Origin: Aquabacterium soli
GTDB lineage: Bacteria; Pseudomonadota; Gammaproteobacteria; Burkholderiales; Burkholderiaceae_C
NCBI RefSeq assembly: GCF_003933735.1
Contig: NZ_RSED01000007.1
Location: 232,487 to 296,486, forward strand
DNA: 64,000 nt
Direction: 5' to 3'
Below are positions 39,160-47,805 of this stretch, piece by piece. Made by a program: the position numbers and the translations under genes. The notes under the pieces are model-generated. The model was not told the DNA's origin, did not search any database, and was given only the letters and a program-made list of their open reading frames with translations. The stretch's first letter is position 1. Each line of letters starts with the position of its first letter.

Positions 39160-39852
39160 ATGGTCCGACTCGCCAAATTCAACGACGACACCTTCGTGCA
39201 GGCCGCCATCGAGGTGGCCGCCACCTGCGGTGTGGGTGCCGTGTCCATGGCCGCCATCGCCAGCAAGGCCGGCGCGCCCATGGGCTCCGTCTACCACCGC
39301 TTCGGGTCACGCAGCGAGGTGCTGGCAAGGGCGTGGCTGCAAGCCCAGGCCGGCCTGCGCCAGGCCGTGGCCGCGCACTGGCAGGCGGGCCGCACCTGGC
39401 CGGCCGTGCAGGCCTTGCTGGCCTGGTGTCGGCAGCACCCCTTGCACGCGCGTTTCCTGATGCAATGCGAAGGGCACCCCCCCATCGACGAGGCCCTGGC
39501 CGGACCCTGGCGCCAGCGCCTGGACGACGAGCAGCTCGCGATGGAGCAGGCCTTTGAGCAGGCCGTGCGGCGTTGCGCACCTTGGTGCACTTCGACCGAC
39601 ACCACCACCACCTTGCTGCGCTTCGTGCTGCTCGATGCCCCGCTGGCCATGCTTCGGCCGGCCTTGTCGCAAGGCCGCGAGATCCCGGCGAACGCCGAAG
39701 ACCTGCTGCGGACCTCGCATGAGGCCTTGTGTCCCTGGTGGCAGCAGGCGGCCGTGAATGACCACGATGTGCAGGAGCGGCTCCTCGCTGATCCGGCCAT
39801 GCGCCCTGTCACGTCGTCTGCCGTGCCTGCCCGGGCTTCTTCCACCCATTGA
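39160..39852 (+). CDS. TetR/AcrR-family transcriptional regulator
   Basis: A 230-residue regulator. The N-terminal helix-turn-helix (about 8-55: ATCGVGAVSMAAIASKAGAP, then MGSVYHRFGSRSEVL) is typical of TetR. The C-terminal ligand domain has no recognisable subfamily. A perfect palindrome and sigma-70 promoter abut its start, which suggests autorepression. It is divergent from the SOS operon (126 bp between the two starts) and followed 23 bp later by a methionine aminopeptidase gene that it may also control. Confidence 0.88.
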   Translation: MVRLAKFNDDTFVQAAIEVAATCGVGAVSMAAIASKAGAPMGSVYHRFGSRSEVLARAWLQAQAGLRQAVAAHWQAGRTWPAVQALLAWCRQHPLHARFLMQCEGHPPIDEALAGPWRQRLDDEQLAMEQAFEQAVRRCAPWCTSTDTTTTLLRFVLLDAPLAMLRPALSQGREIPANAEDLLRTSHEALCPWWQQAAVNDHDVQERLLADPAMRPVTSSAVPARASSTH

Positions 39853-39875
39853 CCCGTTCCTGCTGAGCCTGCCCC

Positions 39876-40685
39876 ATGCGCCCTTCCACCCAACAAGACG
39901 CCGGCCGTCCCATTCCCCTGCACGACGAGGCCGAGTTCGCGGCCATGCGCCGCGCCGGCCGCGTGGCCGCCGACACACTCGATTTCATCGCACCGCATGT
40001 GCGCCCCGGTGTCAGCACTGCCGAGCTGGACCGCCTTTGCGAAGCCTTCATGCGCGAGGCCGGCGCCATCCCCGCCACCATCGACTACAAGGGCTACAAG
40101 CACGCCTCCTGCATCTCGGTGAACCACGTGGTCACGCATGGCATTCCGTCCGACACCAAGGTGCTCAAGGTGGGCGACATCGTCAACATCGACGTCACGC
40201 CCAAGCTCGATGGCTGGCACGGCGATTCCAGCCGCACCTTCACCGTGGGCAAGGTCTCCATCCTGGCGCAGCGCCTGGTCGACACCACCCACGCAGCCAT
40301 GATGCTGGGCATTGCCCAGGTCAAGCCCGGCGCGCGGCTGGGCGATGTCGGCGCGGTGATCGAAGCCTTCGCGCGTGAGGCGGGTTTCTCGTCGGTGCGC
40401 GATTTTTGCGGGCATGGCACGGGCCAGGTCTTCCACGATGCACCCCAGGTGCTGCACTACGGCCAGCGCGGCACGGGCGTGCTGCTCGAGCCGGGCATGA
40501 TCTTCACCATTGAGCCCATGCTCAATGCCGGCAAGGTCGATGTGAAGGTGCTGGGCGACAGCTGGACCACGGTCACGAAAGACCATTCCCTGTCGGCGCA
40601 GTTCGAGCACACCGTGGGCGTCACCGACACCGGCGTCGAGATCTTCACCTGGCCCGGCGGCAGCCGGCTGGGCGTGCCAGGCTGA
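39876..40685 (+). CDS. map: type I methionine aminopeptidase
   Basis: A 269-residue metalloprotease that removes N-terminal Met. The five metal ligands are visible: Asp106 in VNIDVTP, Asp117 in HGDSSRTF, His in FCGHGTGQ, Glu in FTIEPM and Glu in QFEHTVG. His88 in THGIP is the conserved catalytic His. The main map gene of Burkholderiales is usually next to rpsB; this copy lies behind a TetR regulator instead, so it may be a second, regulated paralogue, which cannot be settled from this window. Confidence 0.92.
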   Translation: MRPSTQQDAGRPIPLHDEAEFAAMRRAGRVAADTLDFIAPHVRPGVSTAELDRLCEAFMREAGAIPATIDYKGYKHASCISVNHVVTHGIPSDTKVLKVGDIVNIDVTPKLDGWHGDSSRTFTVGKVSILAQRLVDTTHAAMMLGIAQVKPGARLGDVGAVIEAFAREAGFSSVRDFCGHGTGQVFHDAPQVLHYGQRGTGVLLEPGMIFTIEPMLNAGKVDVKVLGDSWTTVTKDHSLSAQFEHTVGVTDTGVEIFTWPGGSRLGVPG

Positions 40686-40697
40686 GCCTGACGCGGG

Positions 40698-43250
40698 TCA
40701 GCCCAGCACGGTCTCTTCGACCGTGACCGAGGGTGGCGCCGTCTCGCTGGTCAGCTGATACAGGCCATTGAGCGCATGGCGCACGTCCACCGCGTCGATG
40801 CGGCCTTGCAGATCCAGCTGTGCTGCATCGAAGCGGCCATGCTCGGTCACCTGCGCGATGATGCGCCCGCGGATCACGCCCTGCAGCGGCGTCATCTGCG
40901 GGCCCAGTCGCTTGAGGGCCGGTACCAGCGCGGCCCAGTCTTCAGGCGCTGCCAGAGGCGTTGCCATCTGCAGCGACACCTCGTCGGGCAGTTGCCATCC
41001 GTTCGGCCTGACAAAGGTGGCCTGCAGGCCGCCGGACACGCGCAGGTGGGTTTCCAGCCGGCACAAGGCCAACTCCAGCAGTTCACCGGTGGGCCAGGCC
41101 TCGGCCAGGTCCCACACGAAGGCCATCTGCGGGGCCTCGCTCAACGGCAAGGCAATGGAGATCGGCTGGCCCAGTTGCTTCTCGGCGATGGCGACCAGGG
41201 CGAACAGGTCGGGCGGCCCGGGCCGGTAGGCGAAAGGTGCCTTCAGGGCAGCTGCTGACATGGGGGCTGCCTGCGCTGCGGCCTGGGCCAGTGCGGCCCG
41301 CGCGATGCCCAGCACCTGATGCCAGTCCACGTTGCCTTGTCTCAGGCACAGGCCGATGGCGTAGAGCGCGGCTTGTGGCGAGACAGCGGCCAGGCCCACG
41401 GCCTTGTCCACCAGCGCTGTCGCGTCACCCACCAGTGGCGAGGCCAGGCGGCTGCGCAGGCTGTCGATCAGGCGCATCTCGGGCGCCTGCAGGGCCGGCA
41501 GGCGGGCGTGCGGCCACGACACGATGGACGCCTCGGCCAGCCGCAGTCGCACACGGCCCTCGCCGGGCAGGCGCAGCGTGTCGCGCAACTCGCAATCCAC
41601 GAAGACCTGGGTGGTCTGGCCATCGGACACGTGCACGGGGATCTCCAGGGAGCGAGCCTCTAGCGCATCGCTGTCGCGCCAGGACAGCCAGTGCACGCCT
41701 TCCCACGGACTGGCCCTCAGGAAGCGCCAGCCGCTGGGGGCGTCGCGGTCATCCTGGTCGAGTGGCAGTGCCTGATGCTGCGCATCGCGCAGGGTCAGCC
41801 GCGTCATTGCCTCGTCGACATCGGCATCCCGGCCGCCCGGGGCATGCTGCGAGGCGCGCACGAACACCAGCAATTGCCCGGGCGTGCGCGGTGTCGCGTC
41901 GGCCAGCCGTGCCTGCTGGATCAGGTGGTCGGCCGGGCCGGACTGGTACTCGTGCGTGGTGGCGGTGTCAGGCAGGGGCACCGGGCTGGAAAAGCGCAGC
42001 CGTTGCGGGCAACGCACCACCAGGGGGGCGCTCAGCACCTGGAAGGGCTCTTCCAGCAGGGCATCGCCCAGGCGAAAGCGCGCCGTGTATCGGCCGGCCG
42101 GCAGCTTCACGATCAGGTCACCCACACCCGTGGCCACGGTGTGCAGGTGCTTGTCCAGCACCTCGATGTGGGCCAGATCGTCTTGCGTCTCGATGCGCAC
42201 CTCCGAGCGGCGCAAGACAACCGGCGCCACGGACCCTGCGGGTGTCTCGGGCGGGCCACCGAAGACGGCGGTCGGCAGGCTGGCCCCGGCCGAACCGGCG
42301 CCCAGCGCGTCCTTGGTAGCGCGTACACCGGTGCGTATGGCTGTGGTGCGTGCGGTGCTGCCCACCGGCTCCATCCGCGGGATGGCGTTGGTGGGCGGCA
42401 ACCGGATGGCTGCTGGTGTCTGTGGCGTGCTGCCCTTGCGGTAGAAGCGGATGTCCTCTGACGGCAGGTCGATGGGCGGCACATTGCCGGTCTTGTCCTG
42501 CAGGCCGCTGTCCTTCCACAGGCGCAGCGCGCGCCGGCGCACGGTGTCGCTGGTCACCCAGCCCTCGTCGTCGGCATCCGCCGAGGCCAGGGCCTCGCAC
42601 CAGATGCGCGAGAAGTTGCCATGCACCGGACCGCCCTCCGCCACAGCTTCTTCATAGGCCGCCTGCCCGCGCGGTGCGCCGAAGGCCTGGAACACCTTGA
42701 CCTGGTTGGACAGGTTGCGCGCGGGCGGTGTCCAGGTCGGATTCATCACCTCCTTGGTGAAGAAGAAGTCCTGGCAGCAGTCCATCACCAGCACGATCTC
42801 GTCGAACAGCCCGGCATCGGCCATGCGCGTGGCATAGCGCGGCGCGGCGATGTGCACGGCGTCGTAGGCCTGGGCCTCGGCGGTGAACAGGGCCGGGTCG
42901 TTCTTGATGGCGCCCGCCGTGAAGCCGTGGCCGGCCAGGAAGAGGTAGAGCCGCCGACCCGCGCGGGTCTTGAACTGGCGCTGGGCATCCAGGGTGAGGC
43001 GGTCCAGCGCACGGTGGAAATCCTTGATGGCGGGGCGCTCGTCGTAAGGATCGACCGGGGCAGGGTGATCGCTCGAGAAAATGCTCGTCACCTGCTGCTC
43101 TGGCACCGCGCCACCTTGGGGAGACACCAGCCAGGCCCTGAAGGCCTGGGCATCGTTCTCCGGGCCTTTCAAGGGGGTGAGGCCGGGGTAGCGGTTCACT
43201 GCCAGCAAGATGGCGTGGTCTTCGGTGTTGAGGGCAGGGGTGGCGCTCAT
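40698..43250 (-). CDS. caspase-family (C14) protease with PEGA-like and long C-terminal region
   Basis: An 850-residue protein. The N-terminal caspase-like domain (about 10-270) has HAILLAVNRYPGLTPLKGPE, the His of the dyad at 108 in LFLAGHGFT, and the Cys at 159 in LVMDCCQDFF. Both catalytic positions are intact. A low-complexity linker (about 275-345) precedes a PEGA-like beta unit (about 350-410: VKLPAGRYTARF). The remaining 440 residues match no family I know; they contain a helical part near 600-650. There is no signal peptide or membrane span. ATG 43250 is 7 bp after the alpha/beta-hydrolase gene, so the two form an operon. A role as an activated protease acting on its hydrolase partner, or in a defence response, is inference only. 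Confidence 0.85.
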   Translation of the reverse strand: MSATPALNTEDHAILLAVNRYPGLTPLKGPENDAQAFRAWLVSPQGGAVPEQQVTSIFSSDHPAPVDPYDERPAIKDFHRALDRLTLDAQRQFKTRAGRRLYLFLAGHGFTAGAIKNDPALFTAEAQAYDAVHIAAPRYATRMADAGLFDEIVLVMDCCQDFFFTKEVMNPTWTPPARNLSNQVKVFQAFGAPRGQAAYEEAVAEGGPVHGNFSRIWCEALASADADDEGWVTSDTVRRRALRLWKDSGLQDKTGNVPPIDLPSEDIRFYRKGSTPQTPAAIRLPPTNAIPRMEPVGSTARTTAIRTGVRATKDALGAGSAGASLPTAVFGGPPETPAGSVAPVVLRRSEVRIETQDDLAHIEVLDKHLHTVATGVGDLIVKLPAGRYTARFRLGDALLEEPFQVLSAPLVVRCPQRLRFSSPVPLPDTATTHEYQSGPADHLIQQARLADATPRTPGQLLVFVRASQHAPGGRDADVDEAMTRLTLRDAQHQALPLDQDDRDAPSGWRFLRASPWEGVHWLSWRDSDALEARSLEIPVHVSDGQTTQVFVDCELRDTLRLPGEGRVRLRLAEASIVSWPHARLPALQAPEMRLIDSLRSRLASPLVGDATALVDKAVGLAAVSPQAALYAIGLCLRQGNVDWHQVLGIARAALAQAAAQAAPMSAAALKAPFAYRPGPPDLFALVAIAEKQLGQPISIALPLSEAPQMAFVWDLAEAWPTGELLELALCRLETHLRVSGGLQATFVRPNGWQLPDEVSLQMATPLAAPEDWAALVPALKRLGPQMTPLQGVIRGRIIAQVTEHGRFDAAQLDLQGRIDAVDVRHALNGLYQLTSETAPPSVTVEETVLG

Positions 43251-43257
43251 GGTGGCC

Positions 43258-44838
43258 TCACAGCGGCTGGCTCAGGGCGTGCTGCAGGGATGCCAGCGTG
43301 AGCTCGTCGTTGTCGAAGCCGCCGTGGTCGATGCTGTGGCTCTGAAGGCCGGCTGGCGTGCCCTCGGCAGTGCGTGACCACACCAGCCGGCCAGGCTCCG
43401 CATCCAGCCACTGGCGTGTGCGCACCACCGCCGGAAAGCCCGCCTCGTCGAACACCGAGGCCAGGCGGTAGAAGCGCTCCATGCCCAGCAAGGGCGTGTC
43501 GGCCGTGTCGACCTCCTGGCCATCGGCATCGGCCTGGGTCTCCAGGATGCCGGAGACCAGGTACAGCAGCGAGGACGGATAGATGAAGCGCCGCCAGTCG
43601 CGCTCGCCTTCATGCAGCTTGTGGTCTTCGCCCCAGACCTGGTCGTCGCGTTCCAGCTCGTCGGTCATCGCGAACATGCGGAAGCGTTTGACCGGCGCCC
43701 AGTACTGGCGCAGCGTCTGGTCGAACAGGCTGTAGGTGATGGCCGGTGCCAGGAACAGCACCTGGGTGGGCACCTGAGCCAGCGGGGTGCCCGCACAGGC
43801 CTTGAGCCATTGCGCGATGTAGATGGCGCCCGTGCTGTGGCCGATCAGGCTGATGCGCTTGAGCGAGCGCCCGGCCTGCGCCTGCTGGTTCAGGGCGTGC
43901 ACCAGGGCCGTGCCGACATAGCGGTCGGCATCGGGCTGGAAGGCATCCAGCGTGTCCTGCTTCATGCGGTTCCATTGCAGGGCCTGGCCCCACTGGTTCA
44001 GGCTGGAGCCGCCCAGCTTGATCTCCCGCGTGATCTCTTCCAGCACCGTGGCGTACAGGCCGTGGTCACGCGCGCCCGCGTAGCGCTTGAGCACGCGGCG
44101 CAGGCAGGCCACGACGAAGGCCGCGACCTTGAACCAGGCGATGAAACCTCGCTGGCCCGGCCGGCTGGAAAACTCGTGGCTCAGGATGTCGGCCACCGGG
44201 GTGTCGCGCTCGACCACGGGGCCCAGGCCAGCGGCGAAGCTGGATCGGGTCTGCGTGGGCACGCCCGGCAGCCCGGCCAGCGCTGCGCGCAACTCCGGGT
44301 CGTTCTCGAGGTCGGCCTGGATCTCGGCCTCGTTGACCTGACCGGCGCTGCTGCGCGCCTGCAGTTCGCTGACATGGGGGCGTTCGTGGCGATAGGGCAC
44401 GTTCTCAGGCCTCGGGTCGGCCCAGAAGCGATCGACCGCCTCGCGCACCTGGCGTGCGTCCACGGCGGCCGGCGCGATCGATCGCGTGCCCGACACGGAG
44501 CCCAGGCGTTTGAGCGCGTGTTCCATCACCTTGCGCAGCAACTGCTTGACCACCGGCTCGTCGGCCAGCTCAGCGAAGTTGTTGCGCAGGGTCTCGAAAA
44601 AGCCCGACTCCCAGACAAAGAAAAGGGGGTGGCCGGCGTCCTCGTAGGTGCCCAGCAGCTTGCCGGCCAGATCGAGCCCGGTCTGCTTGCTGACCAGCCC
44701 GCCGTGGAAGTGCAGGATCAGGTGGCCATCCTTGTGCGCCAGCGCAGCCTCCACGGCCGCGGCGATGTCCTGCGCCGAGGTGTCGGTGTCCGGGCCGAAG
44801 GCGCCCCCCCGGCTGTGGACGTAATTCAGCTTGTCCAT
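43258..44838 (-). CDS. alpha/beta-hydrolase (lipase-like) partnered with caspase
   Basis: A 526-residue predicted serine hydrolase. The nucleophile elbow is LIGHSTGAIY with Ser335, and an oxyanion-type HFHGGLV lies at 43-49. His505 in SIDHGGFDND near the C-terminus could complete the triad. A predicted hydrophobic helix (WFKVAAFVVACL, 235-246) sits in a long insert between the HGG motif and the nucleophile. There is no signal peptide. AGGGGA lies about 8 nt before ATG 44838. It is the first gene of the two-gene unit with the caspase. The substrate is unknown; the GHSTG elbow fits lipases, esterases and thioesterases. Confidence 0.8.
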   Translation of the reverse strand: MDKLNYVHSRGGAFGPDTDTSAQDIAAAVEAALAHKDGHLILHFHGGLVSKQTGLDLAGKLLGTYEDAGHPLFFVWESGFFETLRNNFAELADEPVVKQLLRKVMEHALKRLGSVSGTRSIAPAAVDARQVREAVDRFWADPRPENVPYRHERPHVSELQARSSAGQVNEAEIQADLENDPELRAALAGLPGVPTQTRSSFAAGLGPVVERDTPVADILSHEFSSRPGQRGFIAWFKVAAFVVACLRRVLKRYAGARDHGLYATVLEEITREIKLGGSSLNQWGQALQWNRMKQDTLDAFQPDADRYVGTALVHALNQQAQAGRSLKRISLIGHSTGAIYIAQWLKACAGTPLAQVPTQVLFLAPAITYSLFDQTLRQYWAPVKRFRMFAMTDELERDDQVWGEDHKLHEGERDWRRFIYPSSLLYLVSGILETQADADGQEVDTADTPLLGMERFYRLASVFDEAGFPAVVRTRQWLDAEPGRLVWSRTAEGTPAGLQSHSIDHGGFDNDELTLASLQHALSQPL

Positions 44839-44852
44839 GGTGTCTTCCCCTT

Positions 44853-44889
44853 TTGACTGACCTTGACCCATTTGGCATTGACCATTGAC
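44853..44889. promoter_or_regulatory. cluster of four TTGAC direct repeats
   Basis: TTGAC occurs at 44853, 44863, 44878 and 44885 on the plus strand, within 15-51 bp upstream of the hydrolase ATG. These may be half-sites for a regulator of the hydrolase–caspase operon, or one may be a -35 for the divergent copper chaperone gene. The rest of this 213-bp gap shows nothing clear. Confidence 0.35.
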
Positions 44890-45051
44890 GAGGTCGAATC
44901 GTCTGCGTGTTGTCCGCAAAGCGCAAGGGTATGAATCAGGGATTGCCGCCACCCTGGGGCTGTGCCACATCTGCCCATCGCTCTGGTTAGACTGCGAAGC
45001 TGGTGTGCGGCCCTGGCCGGCGACACCGCATCCGAACCCTGAGGAGACCCC

Positions 45052-45654
45052 ATGAAAGCCAAGCGCTCGATGTTCCTGACAACGCCCTTGCTGAGCCTGG
45101 CCTGTGCGGCCGGCGGTCTGGTCGGCACGGCTGCACTGCTCGCGCCGGGCACCGCGCTGGCCGATCACCAGCATCCAGGGACGGCATCGACGCACGGTTC
45201 GGCCAAGCCCGTCGCCAAAACCAAGGCCCAGGTTGCGGCGGTCGAGGTGAGCGGCGCCTGGGTGCGGGCCACCGTGCCGGGTCAGAGCGGCACCGGCGGC
45301 TTCATGAGCCTGCGCAGCAAGGACGGCCCCTTGCAACTGGTGGGCTTCAGCACCCCCGTGGCCGGCTCGGCCGAGCTGCACGAGATGGCGATGGACGGCA
45401 ACGTGATGCGCATGCGCCCCGTGGCCTCGCTGGACCTGCCGGCTGGCCAGGCGGTCGAACTCAAGCCCGGTGGACACCACCTGATGCTGATGTCCCTGAA
45501 GACGCCCCTGAAGGCCGGCGCCAGCGTGCCGGTGGTGCTGCAGCTGAAGACGCCCGAGGGGCGTGTGCTGGAGCAGCGGGTGAGCGTGCCCGTGCGCAGC
45601 GCCGCACCGGTGGGGACACCGGTGGCCGACACGCATGAGCACCACAGCCATTGA
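45052..45654 (+). CDS. PCu(A)C-family periplasmic copper chaperone
   Basis: A 200-residue exported protein. A signal peptide with a long hydrophobic core ends near 38 (ALA-D). His-rich sequence follows at both ends (DHQHPGTASTHG; HEHHSH). The Cu(I) motif is seen as ELHEMAMDGNVMRM and GGHHLMLM, with the His/Met ligands spaced as in the family. PCuAC delivers copper to the CuA or CuB centre of cytochrome oxidase. GAGGAG lies 7 nt before the ATG. No oxidase genes are adjacent. It is convergent with lapB. Confidence 0.88.
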   Translation: MKAKRSMFLTTPLLSLACAAGGLVGTAALLAPGTALADHQHPGTASTHGSAKPVAKTKAQVAAVEVSGAWVRATVPGQSGTGGFMSLRSKDGPLQLVGFSTPVAGSAELHEMAMDGNVMRMRPVASLDLPAGQAVELKPGGHHLMLMSLKTPLKAGASVPVVLQLKTPEGRVLEQRVSVPVRSAAPVGTPVADTHEHHSH

Positions 45655-45678
45655 TGGCCGTTACCGCCCCCTGACGCG

Positions 45679-46836
45679 TCACTGGTCTTCCAGGCGGCGC
45701 GGCGGGTAGGTGTCCCAGCCCTGGCAGCCAGGGCATTGCCAGAAGTAGTGCTGGCCTTCGAAGCCGCAGGCGGCGCAGCGGTAGCGCTGCAGGGGTTTGG
45801 CGGCCGTGTGCAGGGCCTGTTGCAGGGATTCGATCTCCTGGTTGCTCAAGGGAACACCGGTGGCCAGGCGCTCGCGGATCAGGCCTTGCGCGGCTGACAG
45901 CGAAGGCTGCAGGTGCAGGTGGTTCAGCAGACGGGTGCGGCGTTCGGCGCTGTCGTCCTGCAGGCTGTTGAGCGCCTGCAGCACATCCACCGATGGGTAC
46001 TGGCCATACAGTGCCTGCAGCTTGTGGCGGGCGTTGTCAGCCTGGCCACACTGCTGTGCGGCCTTGGCGTAGTCGGCCGCCACCAGGGTGAAGGATTGCG
46101 GCTGCAGCGCCATCAACTCGTCCCATGCGGCCAGCGCCTCGGCCGGCTGGCCACGGCGGGCATGGCGCTGGCCCTGCAGCACCAGCGGGCGTGCGGCCTG
46201 GGGCGCGGCCTCGCGGGCGCGGCGCAAGGCCTGATCAGCTTCGTCGGTGTGGCCTCGGGCATCCGATTCCAGCGCGATCTCGCACCAGTGGTGCGCCATG
46301 CGGGGCGCGAACGAGCCGGTGCCGGCGGCCTCCAGTTGGCGGGCTACCTCGATGGCCGGGTGCCAGTTGCGTGAGCGCTCGTGCAGCGTCAGCAGGGCCA
46401 GGCGGGCATCGGTGCCGAAGGCCGTGCCTTCCAGCGCCTTGAAGGCCTCTTCGGCCCGGTCGAACAGGCCGGCCTTCATGAAATCGTGCGCCAGCGCGTT
46501 CTGGGCCTTCTCGCGCTCTTCACGCTTGAGATCGCCGCGGGCCAGCAGGTGCTGATGAACGCGGATGGCGCGTTCGTACTCGCCACGGCGGCGGAACAGG
46601 TTGCCCAGGGCGAAGTGCAGGTCGGAGGTGTCCGGGTCGTGCTGCACGGCTTCGATGAAGGCATCGATCGCCTTGTCCTGCTGTTCATTGAGCAGCAGGT
46701 TCAGGCCCTTGAAGTAGGCCTGGGGCGTGGCACCTTCTTCGCGGCGCATCTGGCGCAGATCCAGGCGCGAGGCCAGCCAGCCCAGCAGGAAGGCGCCGGG
46801 CAACGCCAGCAGCAGCCATTGCAGATCGAAGTCCAT
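45679..46836 (-). CDS. lapB: LPS assembly protein LapB (YciM)
   Basis: A 385-residue inner-membrane-anchored protein. One N-terminal span (about 6-22) is followed by TPR repeats (about 40-330) and a C-terminal rubredoxin-like zinc site with CAAC and CPGC pairs (YRCAACGFEG, WQCPGC). It controls LpxC turnover through FtsH and so balances LPS with phospholipid. It follows lapA by 20 bp, the conserved order. Confidence 0.93.
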   Translation of the reverse strand: MDFDLQWLLLALPGAFLLGWLASRLDLRQMRREEGATPQAYFKGLNLLLNEQQDKAIDAFIEAVQHDPDTSDLHFALGNLFRRRGEYERAIRVHQHLLARGDLKREEREKAQNALAHDFMKAGLFDRAEEAFKALEGTAFGTDARLALLTLHERSRNWHPAIEVARQLEAAGTGSFAPRMAHHWCEIALESDARGHTDEADQALRRAREAAPQAARPLVLQGQRHARRGQPAEALAAWDELMALQPQSFTLVAADYAKAAQQCGQADNARHKLQALYGQYPSVDVLQALNSLQDDSAERRTRLLNHLHLQPSLSAAQGLIRERLATGVPLSNQEIESLQQALHTAAKPLQRYRCAACGFEGQHYFWQCPGCQGWDTYPPRRLEDQ

Positions 46837-46856
46837 CGTGTGTGGCGCAGGAGATG

Positions 46857-47207
46857 TCAGCGGCCAGGCTTGCGAGGCGCGGGCATGTCAGGCGGGTGCG
46901 GCAGTTGGGAGGGCACGGCGCCCGCGGTATCAGGGGCGGCCTGCGGGTCGTCGGCCGCCGGTGACTGTTCGGCGATGATGTGCAGGCGCTTGCGCGCATC
47001 GCGGCGGTGACGCCACCAGCTGGGCACCATGGCCACCACGCCAATGGCGCAGCCGGCGCCGAACACGCCCAGCATGACGAACACCATCGGGGCCTGCCAG
47101 CTGTAGCCGAAGAATCCCCGCACGTCGACCACATGCTGGTTCTTCAGGGCGAAGGCGAACAGCACGAAGAACAGAAACGCACGCCACAGCCAGGTCAGTG
47201 CACGCAT
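46857..47207 (-). CDS. lapA: LapA-domain membrane protein
   Basis: A 116-residue protein with two membrane spans (about 5-21 and 40-62) and the motif FALKNQHVVDVRGFFGY typical of LapA/YciS. It probably forms a complex with LapB, encoded next. It has a Pro-rich C-terminal tail that is longer than in E. coli. Confidence 0.85.
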   Translation of the reverse strand: MRALTWLWRAFLFFVLFAFALKNQHVVDVRGFFGYSWQAPMVFVMLGVFGAGCAIGVVAMVPSWWRHRRDARKRLHIIAEQSPAADDPQAAPDTAGAVPSQLPHPPDMPAPRKPGR

Positions 47208-47257
47208 GGATGTCGGTCCCTCTTCTTGGCTCGGTTGGGGATGGGGAGGCTTTTTGC

Positions 47258-47620
47258 TCAGCGCTGAGGCTGATTGTCCACCATCGTGGCGTCGGCATCC
47301 GCGGTGTCGTCCCCTGGGGCTGTTGCGTTGTTGCCCGGTGAGCGGGCGTCCACCGATTCACGCAGGGCCTTGCCGGGCTTGAAGTGCGGCACGAGCTTCT
47401 CGGGGATCAGCACCTGCTCGCCAGAGCGCGGGTTGCGGCCCATGCGCGGCGGGCGCCGGTTGATCGAGAAGCTGCCGAAGCCGCGCAGTTCGATGCGGTG
47501 GCCTTTTGCCAGCGCTTCCGACATGGCATCCAGGATGGTCTTGACGGCGAACTCGGCATCGCGTTGCGTGAGCTGGCCGAAGCGCTCGGCCAGCTTGGCC
47601 ACCAGGTCGGAACGGGTCAT
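47258..47620 (-). CDS. ihfB: integration host factor beta subunit
   Basis: A 120-residue HU/IHF-family DNA-bending protein. [15 protein letters not shown] at the start and [20 protein letters not shown], which holds the DNA-intercalating arm Pro, identify IhfB. Residues beyond about 92 form a Ser/Asp/Ala-rich acidic tail absent from E. coli IhfB. It follows rpsA, the usual order, with a 185-bp gap that contains a long hairpin. Confidence 0.94.
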   Translation of the reverse strand: MTRSDLVAKLAERFGQLTQRDAEFAVKTILDAMSEALAKGHRIELRGFGSFSINRRPPRMGRNPRSGEQVLIPEKLVPHFKPGKALRESVDARSPGNNATAPGDDTADADATMVDNQPQR

Positions 47621-47644
47621 GGGTGATGCGACAGAACTGATTCA

Positions 47645-47703
47645 GGGGCTGTGATGAAGGGGCGTGGGGCCTGCGGTGCGGCGTGCCGCTTCATCACAGC
47701 CCC
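47645..47703. repeat. 15-bp perfect inverted repeat between rpsA and ihfB
   Basis: GGGGCTGTGATGAAG and its exact complement CTTCATCACAGCCCC are separated by 29 nt. In the rpsA–ihfB transcript this forms a strong stem. It is not followed by a U-run, so it is not an ordinary terminator; it could be a processing site or attenuator. Confidence 0.7.
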
Positions 47704-47805
47704 CAGGGAGAGCCGGCCCAGGCCTGCTTGACGCGGGCCCGGACCGGAGCGGTCTCTGGGAGCGGCCGGCGAACCCGAAGGCCCGCCAGCGGTAACAGCC
47801 GAAGA

